Assembly (NCBI RefSeq): GCF_001238295.1
Contig: NZ_LGXZ01000013.1
Span: 56,846 to 120,845, forward strand
Direction: 5' to 3'
DNA: 64,000 nt
From: Ruegeria sp. 6PALISEP08
Lineage (GTDB): Bacteria > Pseudomonadota > Alphaproteobacteria > Rhodobacterales > Rhodobacteraceae
Below the pieces are notes generated by a model, which had not been told where the DNA came from, did not search any database, and saw only the letters and a program-made list of their open reading frames with translations. This document shows, piece by piece, positions 36,678-45,194 of the stretch (position 1 is the stretch's first letter; every line of letters begins with the position of its first letter). The translations under genes were made by a program, and so were the position numbers.

Positions 36678-37445
36678 CTATGACAGTCCACCACGCACCA
36701 GGGCCAAAGCGTCTTTCGCGGCAGCTGCCATCAAACGGGCATCCGACGCGATTGTGACGAACTGGAACCCCATTTCGATGCGTTTCAAAGCGTATTCCGG
36801 TGTTCCGTTATGGCAGCCAGCGAACTTCCCATACTCTTTTGCCTTGGCGGCTATTAGTTCAATGGCCTCGGCCACGGGGGGCTCGACCTCATCGAATGCC
36901 GGGCGGCAACCTAAAGCCAGGGAAAGGTCGGAAGGTCCGATGTACACGGCGTCGAGCCCTGGAACCGACAGTATGTCTTCAAGGTTGTCGAGACCTTGCA
37001 GAGTCTCGATCATCGCGAAGACGACGATCGTGTCATTGGCATGCTGTGGGTAGTCTGAACCTCCGTACAAGAGGCCTCGGGTCGGCCCAAGACTCCTTGT
37101 TCCGTTGGGCGGGTAGTGTGTCCACGCCACAAGGTTCTCAGCATCTTCACAGCTATTGATCATTGGGCAAATAACACCGTAAGCGCCGGCATCGAGCACC
37201 TTCATCAAAATACCGGGCTCGAGCCACGGCACGCGCGTAACTGGGACGGTATCGGTTGTCGAAATCGCAGTGAACATCTCGACCGCCTTCTGGTAGTCGA
37301 TTACGCCATGTTGGATATCAACAGTAAGCGTGTCCCATCCCTGATGCGCCATGGTTTCCGCCGAGAAACCGCTTGGGATCGCCAGCCATCCATTGACTAC
37401 AGGCCGTCCGGCGGCCCAATGCTCTCTAATTTTGTTTGAGCGCAT
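36678..37445 (-). CDS. HpcH/HpaI aldolase (GarL-like)
   Basis: Class II metal-dependent pyruvate aldolase of the HpaI/GarL family (255 residues). Motifs: WLAIPSGFSAETMA at the N-terminus, the base-bearing TLTVDIQHGVID, metal ligands in FAMIETLQGL (Glu) and IGPSDLSLALG (Asp). GarL, a family member, cleaves 5-keto-4-deoxy-glucarate to pyruvate and tartronate semialdehyde. Because Udh, Gci and Gli upstream make a keto-deoxy-hexarate, and a GarR-like reductase (43858) is in the same operon, GarL-type cleavage is the best-fitting role here. Other keto-deoxy acids are possible. Confidence 0.87.
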   Translation of the reverse strand: MRSNKIREHWAAGRPVVNGWLAIPSGFSAETMAHQGWDTLTVDIQHGVIDYQKAVEMFTAISTTDTVPVTRVPWLEPGILMKVLDAGAYGVICPMINSCEDAENLVAWTHYPPNGTRSLGPTRGLLYGGSDYPQHANDTIVVFAMIETLQGLDNLEDILSVPGLDAVYIGPSDLSLALGCRPAFDEVEPPVAEAIELIAAKAKEYGKFAGCHNGTPEYALKRIEMGFQFVTIASDARLMAAAAKDALALVRGGLS

Positions 37446-37494
37446 CAGTTTACCTTTTTAGAATGTCCACTCATATGGGTTGATCGGATTGGAG

Positions 37495-38295
37495 CTATTC
37501 TTCGAGAATGCCCTGACCACAGAATTCTCCGCCCTGATAAACTGCGGAAACTTCGTCGTTCGCAGGTGGGGTGCATTCGGCATCGATACGGGCGCGAAAC
37601 ATCTCGGAGTTGTCTTTTGGCTTCCACCCCAGAAAGCTTGTTTCACGATTGTCCCACCAGGATGCGTCGTTGTTCGAAGCACCGTAGATAATCGGACACC
37701 CCAGGCGCGGAATAGTGAAAACACTCTCGATAAGAGATATCAGATCATCGTAACTCAACCAGGTTGCAAGCATGCGATGGTTTTTTGGTTCCGGAAAGGA
37801 TGAACCGATGCGGACCAATGCTGTCTCGATCCCAAACTTCTCAAAATAGAGCCGTGCGAGAGCTTCTCCGAAGACTTTTGACACGCCATACAGACCATCC
37901 GGCCTTACCTGTGCATTGGCATCAAGCCGCGTTGTCTGTTCGTGAAAGCCAATCGCGTGATTTGAACTGGCAAAGAATATCCTCGGCGTAACCGACGATT
38001 TTCGGGCCGCTTCATAGAGATTGAATACACCGTCGATATTGGATTGTTTTATAGTTTCCCAAGGTGCTTCGATCGATTGCCCCCCCATGTGAACAATCCC
38101 ATCGCACCCTTCAACCATGGCCTCAACCGCATCTTTTTCGCCCAAGTCACAATACATAATCTCTTCATTTTCACCGGCAGGGCCCACATCTTCCCTCGCA
38201 CCAAGGCGAATGGTTGCGGCAAGGCCGTGCAAGCGAGACCGGCAAACCGACCCTAGGTTGCCGTCCGCGCCCGTTATCAAAAGTTTGTTTAACAT
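37495..38295 (-). CDS. udh: uronate dehydrogenase
   Basis: Oxidises D-galacturonate or D-glucuronate at C1 with NAD to the aldaro-lactone. It is a short-chain extended-type Rossmann protein of 266 residues, close in pattern to the Agrobacterium enzyme: ITGADGNLGSV at residues 7-17, DGIVHMGG, FFASSNHAIGF, catalytic Y136 and K140 in YGVSK, and the family-typical ASNNDASWWDN and FLGWKPKDN. It is directly followed by the aldolase and preceded by the lactone-handling enzymes Gli and Gci, which act on its product. Confidence 0.92.
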   Translation of the reverse strand: MLNKLLITGADGNLGSVCRSRLHGLAATIRLGAREDVGPAGENEEIMYCDLGEKDAVEAMVEGCDGIVHMGGQSIEAPWETIKQSNIDGVFNLYEAARKSSVTPRIFFASSNHAIGFHEQTTRLDANAQVRPDGLYGVSKVFGEALARLYFEKFGIETALVRIGSSFPEPKNHRMLATWLSYDDLISLIESVFTIPRLGCPIIYGASNNDASWWDNRETSFLGWKPKDNSEMFRARIDAECTPPANDEVSAVYQGGEFCGQGILEE

Positions 38296-38325
38296 TTTGT
38301 ATTTCTCACTTTTTGCAGGCGGCGA

Positions 38326-39195
38326 TCACGTCGCTTCAGATTGGAAACCGTAGAGTTCTTCGGCGTTTTCTACGAGAGCGAGGTGACGCGCGCGGTCGTC
38401 TGGAAACCAGTTCAGAACCGTGTCGAGCAACGCCGCGTCGTTAGGGTAGTCCGAGGTTTTTGTCGCCGAATTGTGAGGAAAATTCGTTCCCCACACAATG
38501 CGCTCGGGGGCATGGGCTGCCATGATCCTCGAAACGTTAGCTACGTCTGAATAATGCGGTTCGCCTTCGATGGAGGACTCATAACAACCAGCAAACTTGA
38601 ACCAGCATCGGCCACCGTCGACAAGGCGTTTGAGCATTGCTACTTCATCGCCATCTGGCGCGACGCCCCTCAAAAATTTGCCATGGTGGTCAAGCACCCA
38701 TTTGGATCGCAGTTTTGAGAGCCTATCAACATGGTCCGAAATGTCTGAGCCATCGAACTGAATTGCAATCATCCAGCCCGCAGCAAAAGCACGGGCGTCA
38801 ACCTCTTCGAGCTGACTGAGCCCAACGGCTCCCCCTGGCAGATCCACGATACGCGTCCCAACGACCCCTCCATCCTTGAGCATTTCAAGTTCTGCGTCAG
38901 AGGTTTCACCGTCAATGGCGGCCACGCCACGTGCCACGTCCCTGGTTTCCTTGAGCGCCGCCAGCAAATTCGCATGGTTGGCGTGATGTGCATTTCCTTG
39001 TGTGATGACAAACCTGTCAATGCCAAGCCAGCCCATGACTTGTCTGTACTCTGATAACCCAGGCTGGCCCTCCGGCAGATCAGGACCTCCTGGCAGTGCT
39101 GGAAACCCGGAAAGATAGACGTGAAGGTGTGTATCAATGGCGCCTGCAGGCAGCTTGGTCTCAGGGGCACGGCCAGAGAAGCTGCGCTCGATCAT
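38326..39195 (-). CDS. gli: D-galactarolactone isomerase-like amidohydrolase
   Basis: TIM-barrel metal-independent or mono-metal amidohydrolase related to 2-pyrone-4,6-dicarboxylate lactonase and to the Agrobacterium galactarolactone isomerase Gli. The N-terminus has AIDTHLHVYLSGFPALPGG. VLDHHGKF and the terminal ERIVWGTNFPHN contain the conserved His and Asp. Length 289. It overlaps gci by four bases (ATGA), the same pairing as in Agrobacterium, where Gli converts the 1,4-lactone so that Gci can act on it. Confidence 0.87.
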   Translation of the reverse strand: MIERSFSGRAPETKLPAGAIDTHLHVYLSGFPALPGGPDLPEGQPGLSEYRQVMGWLGIDRFVITQGNAHHANHANLLAALKETRDVARGVAAIDGETSDAELEMLKDGGVVGTRIVDLPGGAVGLSQLEEVDARAFAAGWMIAIQFDGSDISDHVDRLSKLRSKWVLDHHGKFLRGVAPDGDEVAMLKRLVDGGRCWFKFAGCYESSIEGEPHYSDVANVSRIMAAHAPERIVWGTNFPHNSATKTSDYPNDAALLDTVLNWFPDDRARHLALVENAEELYGFQSEAT

Positions 39196-40331
39196 TCGGG
39201 TTCTCCCATGGCGAACTCTGCCAATGCATCACGATTGATCTCGATACCCAGACCCGGTTTGTTTGGAATTGCGATCACACCGTTTTTTTGTTCGATCGGG
39301 TGAGTGATGATCGCCTGCCTGAATGGGTTATGCGTCCGATCAAACTCGAAAATCGGTTCGATTGGATCCCGCCGTGGTGGGTCTGGTAGCAGGGCCGAAA
39401 CAAACTGAAGGCTCGCAGCGATTTGCACTGCTGTTCCCCAAACATGCGGAACAACACGTACGCCATGAAGAGCTGCCATATCAACGACCCGGCGCATCTC
39501 CGAAAAACCGCCAGTGCCACACAAGTCTGGCTGGGCGATATCGATACATCCTGTTTCCAGGGGCTCGCGGAACGCAAACCTGCCATGCCAAGTCTCGCCA
39601 CCAGCAACCGGAATAGGCTGACCGGCGCGTACGCGACGGTACGCGTCAAGTTGTTCCGGAATGACTGGTTCCTCGAACCAATCGATATCGAACTCTGCGG
39701 CACGGTTGCCCAGAGTGATCGCTTCTTGGATCGAGTACCCGTGATTTGCGTCGATCATCAGACGAGTATGCCTGCCAATCGCTTCACGCACCGCTTTGAT
39801 GACTGCAAGATCTTCTTCCACCCCAAAGCCAATCTTGATTTTAACTGCGTCGAACCCTTCAGCGACATGGGCTGCGCATTCCTCGGCATTGTCCGAAATG
39901 CGATCGACCCCGTCGCGCCGGAATGACCCGGTCGCATATGCCTGTATTGTGTCCCGAGCACGTCCCCCGAGAAGAACCGAAACCGGAACGCCAAAGTGGT
40001 GACCCTTGATATCCCACAAAGCGACATCAATTCCTGAAAGTGCGGTCATTGTGAGACCGCGCTGCCCTTGGTCTCGTAGGAGATTATACAGGCCTTGCCA
40101 GAGAACTTCCGTATCCAGCGGATTGCGGCCAATCAAATAGGGCGCATAGGCCTTTACGATCGCCGCGTTTGGCTGCGCTGGCCCCAAGCACTCTCCCCAA
40201 CCCGTCGTACCGTCATCACAGACAATCTCGACCAAAACATGTTGGCGCCGCGTGAAACGAGTTGCTGCGCTCTCGAAGGCGGTCTCAAGCTTGTAGTCAA
40301 GAAGATGTGTATAAACCTCGGAAATCTTCAT
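39192..40331 (-). CDS. gci: D-galactarolactone cycloisomerase
   Basis: Enolase-superfamily enzyme that opens galactaro-/glucaro-lactone to 3-deoxy-2-keto-hexarate. The 379 residues track the Agrobacterium Gci closely: HVLVEIVCDDGTTGWGECLG, GLTMTALSGIDVALWDIKG, the KxK base in AVKIKIGFG, metal ligands in MIDANHGY, WFEEPV and AGGETWHG, and the catalytic His in VVPHVWGTAVQIAA. It overlaps eda and gli by 4 bp each, so the three are translated as a block. Confidence 0.94.
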   Translation of the reverse strand: MKISEVYTHLLDYKLETAFESAATRFTRRQHVLVEIVCDDGTTGWGECLGPAQPNAAIVKAYAPYLIGRNPLDTEVLWQGLYNLLRDQGQRGLTMTALSGIDVALWDIKGHHFGVPVSVLLGGRARDTIQAYATGSFRRDGVDRISDNAEECAAHVAEGFDAVKIKIGFGVEEDLAVIKAVREAIGRHTRLMIDANHGYSIQEAITLGNRAAEFDIDWFEEPVIPEQLDAYRRVRAGQPIPVAGGETWHGRFAFREPLETGCIDIAQPDLCGTGGFSEMRRVVDMAALHGVRVVPHVWGTAVQIAASLQFVSALLPDPPRRDPIEPIFEFDRTHNPFRQAIITHPIEQKNGVIAIPNKPGLGIEINRDALAEFAMGEPE

Positions 40332-40981
40332 TTACACACCTCTAACTGGGCCGCGTCCCGAGCCAGAGTTTCGATACCCGCCCAATCGCCCGCGGCGATA
40401 AGATCTTTGGGCGCCACCCAACTGCCTCCAGCACAAACCACGTTCTGCTGCGCCAGATACGAGCCTGCATTGGCCGCGCTGACCCCGCCCGTAGGACAGA
40501 AGGAAATCTGTGGCAATGGCCCGCCAATAGCCTTGAGTGCCGATACCCCGCCCGAGGCCTCGGCTGGAAAGAACTTGAGCATGTCATAGCCGCGCGCCAA
40601 AAGACGCATCGCCTCAGAGGCAGTCGCGGCGCCGGGCAGGAGCGGCAATCCTTCGGTTTCACAAGCCGCAAGAAGTTCGTCGGTTGCACCCGGAGAGACA
40701 CCGAAGGTCGCTCCCGCCTCTTTGGCAGCCCGAACATCTTCGGGGGTTATCAGCGTACCAGCCCCCACATGTCCACCCGGGACGTCGCTCATGACCCGAA
40801 TGACCTCGAGAGCGGCAGGGGTGCGCAACGTGACCTCCAGCGAGGGCAAACCGCCTGCGATAAGCGCCTCGGCCAACTGTCGGGCCGTTGCGACTTCATC
40901 AACCACCAAAACCGGCACAATTGGCGCGAGTGCACAGATTTCTCGGGCCCGTAAACTCGCTGCCTTTGGCGAAATAGTCAT
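40328..40981 (-). CDS. eda: 2-keto-3-deoxy-6-phosphogluconate aldolase
   Basis: Class I aldolase cleaving KDPG to pyruvate and glyceraldehyde 3-phosphate. Catalytic Glu E49 in LEVTLRTP, Schiff-base lysine K136 in LKFFPAEAS, and the phosphate-binding CPTGGVS are all present. Length 217. With KdgK (42064) it would complete a route from 2-keto-3-deoxy-sugar acids to central metabolism. It overlaps gci by 4 bp. Confidence 0.93.
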   Translation of the reverse strand: MTISPKAASLRAREICALAPIVPVLVVDEVATARQLAEALIAGGLPSLEVTLRTPAALEVIRVMSDVPGGHVGAGTLITPEDVRAAKEAGATFGVSPGATDELLAACETEGLPLLPGAATASEAMRLLARGYDMLKFFPAEASGGVSALKAIGGPLPQISFCPTGGVSAANAGSYLAQQNVVCAGGSWVAPKDLIAAGDWAGIETLARDAAQLEVCK

Positions 40982-41303
40982 CTGGACAAATTATCCTTTT
41001 GGTGGGCGCATGGTGTAACCGATCCGACTGTGAAGCGGAACGACTTGTACAGCGCGTTTTCTAAGCCAGACGAGACAGTTAAAATTTTGGCGGCGATCGC
41101 CGAGTTGTCAAGTAAGCCGGATTCCATAGCGTTAAATGCTCCCAAAGCTGTCATGCGCGGCGGTTTGACTTGTCTGTCGATCCGTTTCTGCCCTATTTCC
41201 CTGCTGTTCTTTAAACTCAAGGCGATGGTCCTTTTAGTGAGTGAGCCCTGAAGGGAAATGAGTTCGTCCCAGTATTGGACAAAACATGGCAGCGATTCAG
41301 ACA
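40982..41303. other. gap in the uronate operon holding an unrecognised 108-codon frame
   Basis: On the minus strand a frame from 41304 to 40978 (MSESLPCFVQYWDELISLQG...) begins in TGATG with the rraA-like stop and ends in ATGA with the eda start. This is an overlap pattern typical of coupled genes. The translated protein shows no motif I know, has mixed codon use and no ribosome site of its own, so it is a weak candidate. Confidence 0.25.
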
Positions 41304-42047
41304 TCAGTCAGAGATCCGTGCGCGCCAGACCTCAAATCGTTCAAGAACGTCTGGGTCGGTTGCAGGATAAAGTCCGATCACGGGGGTGTTTTTTCGCACC
41401 TCTTCCAGAACGAAGCGTTCGAACAGCTCCATTGGTCCTGCCTCGATCGCAATGTCATCGGCGAGGTGACGTGGGATAATCATGACACCATCGCTGTCAC
41501 CCAGAACGATGTCGCCGGGATAGACCGCAACGCCGCCACACCCGATTGGCAACCCGATATCAACCGCATGATGTTTCGTAAGGTTGGTTGGGGCAGACGG
41601 TTTTGCAGCAAAGACCGGCATCTCAAGTGCTGCGGCACCGTCGGCGTCGCGAATGCCACCATCCGTGACAACGCCCGCTGCTCCGCGCATTTCCAGTCGA
41701 GTCAAAAGGATCGAACCTGCCGAGGCCGCCGAGGCATCTTGGCGACAATCCATGACCAATACCGCGCGTTCAGGACATGTTTCCACGGCCACGCGCTGCG
41801 GGTGATCTGGCTCACGAAACGCCTCGATCGGGTCGGTGTCAGGCCGTGCAGGAATGTAGCGCAGTGTAAAAGCCGGTCCCACTAGGGTGGGCTTGCCTTT
41901 GCCCAATGGGGCAACGCCTTGAACATAGGCGTTTTGATAACCGCGTTTGTAAAGCAGCGTGGCCACAGTCGCTGTGCTGACCTTTGACAAGCGATCAAGC
42001 GTATCCGGACGCAGTTTGATCGTTTCGGCAGGCTGAGGGTTCGGCAT
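41304..42047 (-). CDS. RraA-like family protein
   Basis: Member of the RraA/HMG-aldolase family: metal-dependent aldolases or decarboxylases of 4-hydroxy-4-methyl-2-oxoglutarate and oxaloacetate, not true RNase regulators unless shown. The diagnostic VVTDGGIRDADG (metal and substrate Arg/Asp) is present, and so is GDIVLGDSDGVMIIP. Length 247. The start at MPNPQPAE is preferred over an in-frame extension that overlaps kdgK. Its place between kdgK and eda suggests a role on a keto acid of the uronate route, possibly a second pyruvate-releasing step. Confidence 0.87.
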   Translation of the reverse strand: MPNPQPAETIKLRPDTLDRLSKVSTATVATLLYKRGYQNAYVQGVAPLGKGKPTLVGPAFTLRYIPARPDTDPIEAFREPDHPQRVAVETCPERAVLVMDCRQDASAASAGSILLTRLEMRGAAGVVTDGGIRDADGAAALEMPVFAAKPSAPTNLTKHHAVDIGLPIGCGGVAVYPGDIVLGDSDGVMIIPRHLADDIAIEAGPMELFERFVLEEVRKNTPVIGLYPATDPDVLERFEVWRARISD

Positions 42048-42063
42048 GGGCTGGATCCTTCTG

Positions 42064-42987
42064 CTAAGGCTGTGGGCAACTGTCGAGCAGGCTTTGGTTG
42101 ATAGGAACAAGTGCACCTTTGCCTTGCACGACATGCCCTGCCAGTTTGCAGGCCAGCGCTATGCTGTCAGGTAAGGGTGTATCCGTTGCCAGCCCAGCCA
42201 GAATGCCAGCGTTGAAACTGTCGCCTGCAGCAGTCGTATCCACAACCGAGGCCAGAGGCGGAACATGGACAGAGCCCTCTGCGCCGCGGGTACGATAAAG
42301 GACCGTTTCTGCGCCATTCTTGACAACGATCGTTTCCGCACCCGCCCTTGCATAGCGCTGCAAAGTGGCCGCGGGGTTCATGTCGCTGAACCAACGTGCC
42401 TCGTCCTCGAACGATGGCAAGGCGATATCGCTAACGGCGGCCGCCTGCATGATGTTCTCGGTCATCTCAGAGGGGCTGTCCCAAAGATGCGGGCGCAGAT
42501 TGGGGTCGAAGGCAATCCGTTTCCCGGCGCGCCGCGCTGACCGAGCAACGTCGAGCAAGGCGGCGCGCCCTTCAGGGTTCAAGATTGCCAGAGTGATACC
42601 CGAGAAATAGATGAGATCTGATTGCGCCATAGCGTGGGCAAGTGCTTGCTTGTCTTGCGCCAACAGGCGTGCGGCGGACTGACCGCGCCAATAAGTAAAA
42701 CTACGTTCCCCGTTGTCCAGCGTGATAAGATACAACCCCACAGAACGGTTTGGCACGATCCGTACCTGCTGGGTATCCACCCCACTTTCGCGCATGGCCC
42801 CCAGCATCCGGGACGAGATGGCATCATCTCCGACGGCGGTAAAATAGGACAAGGGTGTTTCGGGTGTGAGTTGGGCCAGATACCAAGCTGTATTGAACGT
42901 GTCTCCGGCGAACCCCATTTGATACGTGCTTGGCGCGTCAGTTGGGGCCATTTCGGCCATGCACTCACCTATCGCGAGAATTCGCAT
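42064..42987 (-). CDS. kdgK: 2-keto-3-deoxygluconate kinase (PfkB family)
   Basis: Phosphorylates KDG to KDPG. It has the PfkB N-terminal AIGECMAEMAP and the KdgK-typical GFAGDTFNTAWYLAQL (glycine-rich sugar site, residues 25-40). RSFTYWRGQSAAR binds the carboxylate, and the catalytic Asp lies in VVDTTAAGDSFNAG. Length 307. It sits upstream of rraA-like and eda; KdgK and Eda form the lower Entner-Doudoroff-type branch of this operon. Confidence 0.92.
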   Translation of the reverse strand: MRILAIGECMAEMAPTDAPSTYQMGFAGDTFNTAWYLAQLTPETPLSYFTAVGDDAISSRMLGAMRESGVDTQQVRIVPNRSVGLYLITLDNGERSFTYWRGQSAARLLAQDKQALAHAMAQSDLIYFSGITLAILNPEGRAALLDVARSARRAGKRIAFDPNLRPHLWDSPSEMTENIMQAAAVSDIALPSFEDEARWFSDMNPAATLQRYARAGAETIVVKNGAETVLYRTRGAEGSVHVPPLASVVDTTAAGDSFNAGILAGLATDTPLPDSIALACKLAGHVVQGKGALVPINQSLLDSCPQP

Positions 42988-43059
42988 ATTCCGGTTTCCA
43001 GTACTTCGAAGTTTGACAAACGGTAGCGTTCGACAATTAGGTAACCTGTTCTGCAGTGG

Positions 43060-43803
43060 TCACGAGAACAGCATCCCACCATTGATATCGACATTGGTCC
43101 CGGTCAGATAAGCCGAGTCCTTGCTTGCTAGAAACGCCACGAGGTTCGCAACATCCTGAGACTGGCCTTGCCGCTTGAGCGGCGCAGCAGCTTCTAGCCC
43201 GCGACGGCCTGCATCGGGAGTATGGATGTTATGGAAATCCGTGTCGATCATGCCTGGGCAGATTGCATTGACACGGATATCGGGACCCAGTTCTTTTGCA
43301 AGACTACGGGTGAGCGTCATGACCCCGCCTTTTGACGTTGCATAAGCCGATGCACCCGGGCCACCACCGTCGCGACCCGCCTGACTGGCGATGTTTACAA
43401 TGGCCCCGGATTTCATATGCAGCAGTGCCGCTTTGACCATAAGAAACGTGCTGGTCAGGTTGAGATCCATGACAGCCTGCCAATGTTCAAGCGACATCTC
43501 GGTGATTTTCTTGCGCGCGATCAAACCTCCGGCATTGTTCACCAGAATGTCCAGGCTGCCATAGGTATCGACCGTCTTGGCGATTAACGCATCGACCTCT
43601 TCGGGTTTGTTCAGGTCGCCTTGCATTGCAAACGCCTTTCCACCGATCTTTTTGATCTCGGTTACGGTTTCCTCGGCACCGGCACTACTGGCGAAGTAGT
43701 TCACCGCGACATTCACCCCTTCGGAGGCGAGTTTGACAGCGCAGGCGCGCCCGATATCGCGGCCACCACCCGTGACAATTGCGGTCTTTCCCTGAAGTCT
43801 CAT
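43060..43803 (-). CDS. SDR family oxidoreductase, possible DEH/keto-uronate reductase
   Basis: Classical short-chain dehydrogenase (247 residues). The cofactor motif TGGGRDIG is at residues 11-18, NNAGG at about 89, the catalytic Ser in IVNIASQAG, and Y/K in YATSKGG. In alginate- and pectin-degrading bacteria an SDR beside kdgK and eda reduces 4-deoxy-5-keto-uronate (DEH) to KDG. That role would fit this position, but the sequence alone only supports an NAD(P)-dependent alcohol/ketone oxidoreductase. It lies 72 bp upstream of kdgK. Confidence 0.85.
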   Translation of the reverse strand: MRLQGKTAIVTGGGRDIGRACAVKLASEGVNVAVNYFASSAGAEETVTEIKKIGGKAFAMQGDLNKPEEVDALIAKTVDTYGSLDILVNNAGGLIARKKITEMSLEHWQAVMDLNLTSTFLMVKAALLHMKSGAIVNIASQAGRDGGGPGASAYATSKGGVMTLTRSLAKELGPDIRVNAICPGMIDTDFHNIHTPDAGRRGLEAAAPLKRQGQSQDVANLVAFLASKDSAYLTGTNVDINGGMLFS

Positions 43804-43857
43804 GGTTGTTCTTTCCCGTTCAATTGGTGCTGCTGTGAGTGACTGATGGATCTGACG

Positions 43858-44730
43858 CTAAAGCTTGGCAAAATAGTCGAAGATTTCCGGCACGTTGCCG
43901 TCGCCCATGCCTGCGTCCGCGGCCGCCTGAAGGTTGCTCGCGGTTCCTTCAGCGATCTCGGCACGAGTGCCCACGTCTTCGGCCAGCTTCAGGAAGTAAC
44001 CAAGATCCTTGTTGGCGTTGTTAATCGAAAACCCCAAATCGCTGACACCATCCACCGCGTAGTTCTTACAAAACTGCATAAAGGGGGAACTGGACGGTCC
44101 AGCTGACATGATGTCAAAAAGCTGCTGTTTGTTTACCCCTGAGCGTTCAGCCACAGCAAAGGCTTGGCTCATGGTGCAAGCCGTCGTCATACCCATAAAA
44201 TTGTTGATGAGCTTGGTCACGTGGCCCGCACCCAGCTCGCCGAGGTGAAAGACATTTTCCCCCAGTACGTCCAGGACAGGTTTCACCTTCTCAAAGGTGG
44301 CCATATCCCCCGCTGCCATGATGTTCAGCAAACCATCCTTGGCGTGCGCGGGTGTGCGTCCCAGCGGCGCGTCAATCATACCGGCACCTTTTGCGGCCAA
44401 GTCTGCGCCGATTTTGCGAGTGGACGCCGGGATCGAGGTGCCAAAGTCAATGACTACGGCACCATCCTTGATGCCTGCCAGGATACCGTCATCGCCGTAG
44501 ATCAGGCTTTCGACGACATCCGATGTTGTTACACAAAGCATCACGATATCGCTGTTTTCAGCAAGCTCTCGTGGCGTTTTAACCTCTACAGCACCGCGGT
44601 TGACTGTGGCTGCGACGGCTTCCTTGTTTCGCCCCATGACAACCAGGTCAAAACTGTTGTTTTGCAGGCACTCTGCCATGTTGCCGCCCATAAGACCGAG
44701 GCCGATGAAACCGATGACGGGTTTTGTCAT
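43858..44730 (-). CDS. beta-hydroxyacid dehydrogenase (GarR/GlxR-like)
   Basis: NAD(P)H-dependent reductase of the 3-hydroxyisobutyrate / tartronate-semialdehyde reductase family (290 residues). GFIGLGLMGGNMA at residues 6-18 binds the cofactor and the catalytic lysine is in HVTKLINNFMG. The substrate loop reads DAPLGRTPAHAKDG, a GRTP form also seen in the sulfolactaldehyde reductase YihU. In this operon tartronate semialdehyde from the GarL-like aldolase is the natural substrate, giving glycerate. AAGGAG lies six bases before the ATG. Confidence 0.87.
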   Translation of the reverse strand: MTKPVIGFIGLGLMGGNMAECLQNNSFDLVVMGRNKEAVAATVNRGAVEVKTPRELAENSDIVMLCVTTSDVVESLIYGDDGILAGIKDGAVVIDFGTSIPASTRKIGADLAAKGAGMIDAPLGRTPAHAKDGLLNIMAAGDMATFEKVKPVLDVLGENVFHLGELGAGHVTKLINNFMGMTTACTMSQAFAVAERSGVNKQQLFDIMSAGPSSSPFMQFCKNYAVDGVSDLGFSINNANKDLGYFLKLAEDVGTRAEIAEGTASNLQAAADAGMGDGNVPEIFDYFAKL

Positions 44731-44755
44731 ATCTGACTCCTTAAACTCTTTCCAA

Positions 44756-45175
44756 TTAGGCTTCGCAGAGCGCCGTGACCCCTGCCTGTGCAACTTCGAG
44801 ATCCTGGGCTGGTGAGCCCGAGCTGACACCGATCCCGCCAACCACCTGTCCGTCGACCGTCACGGGAAGGCCACCTGCAACGGTCACCATTCGTCCGCCC
44901 AGCGTTGAGGATATTCCGTGTGCGGCCATGCCAGGCTGATTTGCTTCACCAAGAGCATCGGTTCCTTTTTGGATACCGGTTGCAGTGAAACTCTTGTCGA
45001 TGGCCAAAATGATGCTGGTAATCTTGCCACCATCCATCCGTTCAAACGCGATGAGGTTGCCGCTTTCGTCTGTGACGGCAATACACATCGGCACGCCGAT
45101 TTCCTTCGCTTTGGCTCGCGCTCCGGCGATCAACTTGCCCGCGTCATCGATGTCCAGGCGTCTTATTGTCAGCAT
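44756..45175 (-). CDS. GlcG/HbpS-like (DUF336) protein
   Basis: Small (139 residues) DUF336 protein with the repeated-fold motifs VPMCIAVTDESGNLIAFERM and GGIGVSSGSPAQDLEVA. Family members include GlcG of the glycolate operon and haem- or cobalamin-related proteins; no reaction is settled. The start at MLTIRRLD is chosen over an in-frame ATG at 45205 because the latter overlaps dctM further. It is located between the TRAP transporter and the GarR-like reductase. Confidence 0.85.
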   Translation of the reverse strand: MLTIRRLDIDDAGKLIAGARAKAKEIGVPMCIAVTDESGNLIAFERMDGGKITSIILAIDKSFTATGIQKGTDALGEANQPGMAAHGISSTLGGRMVTVAGGLPVTVDGQVVGGIGVSSGSPAQDLEVAQAGVTALCEA

Positions 45176-45194
45176 CGCCTCATTCTCCTTTGCT

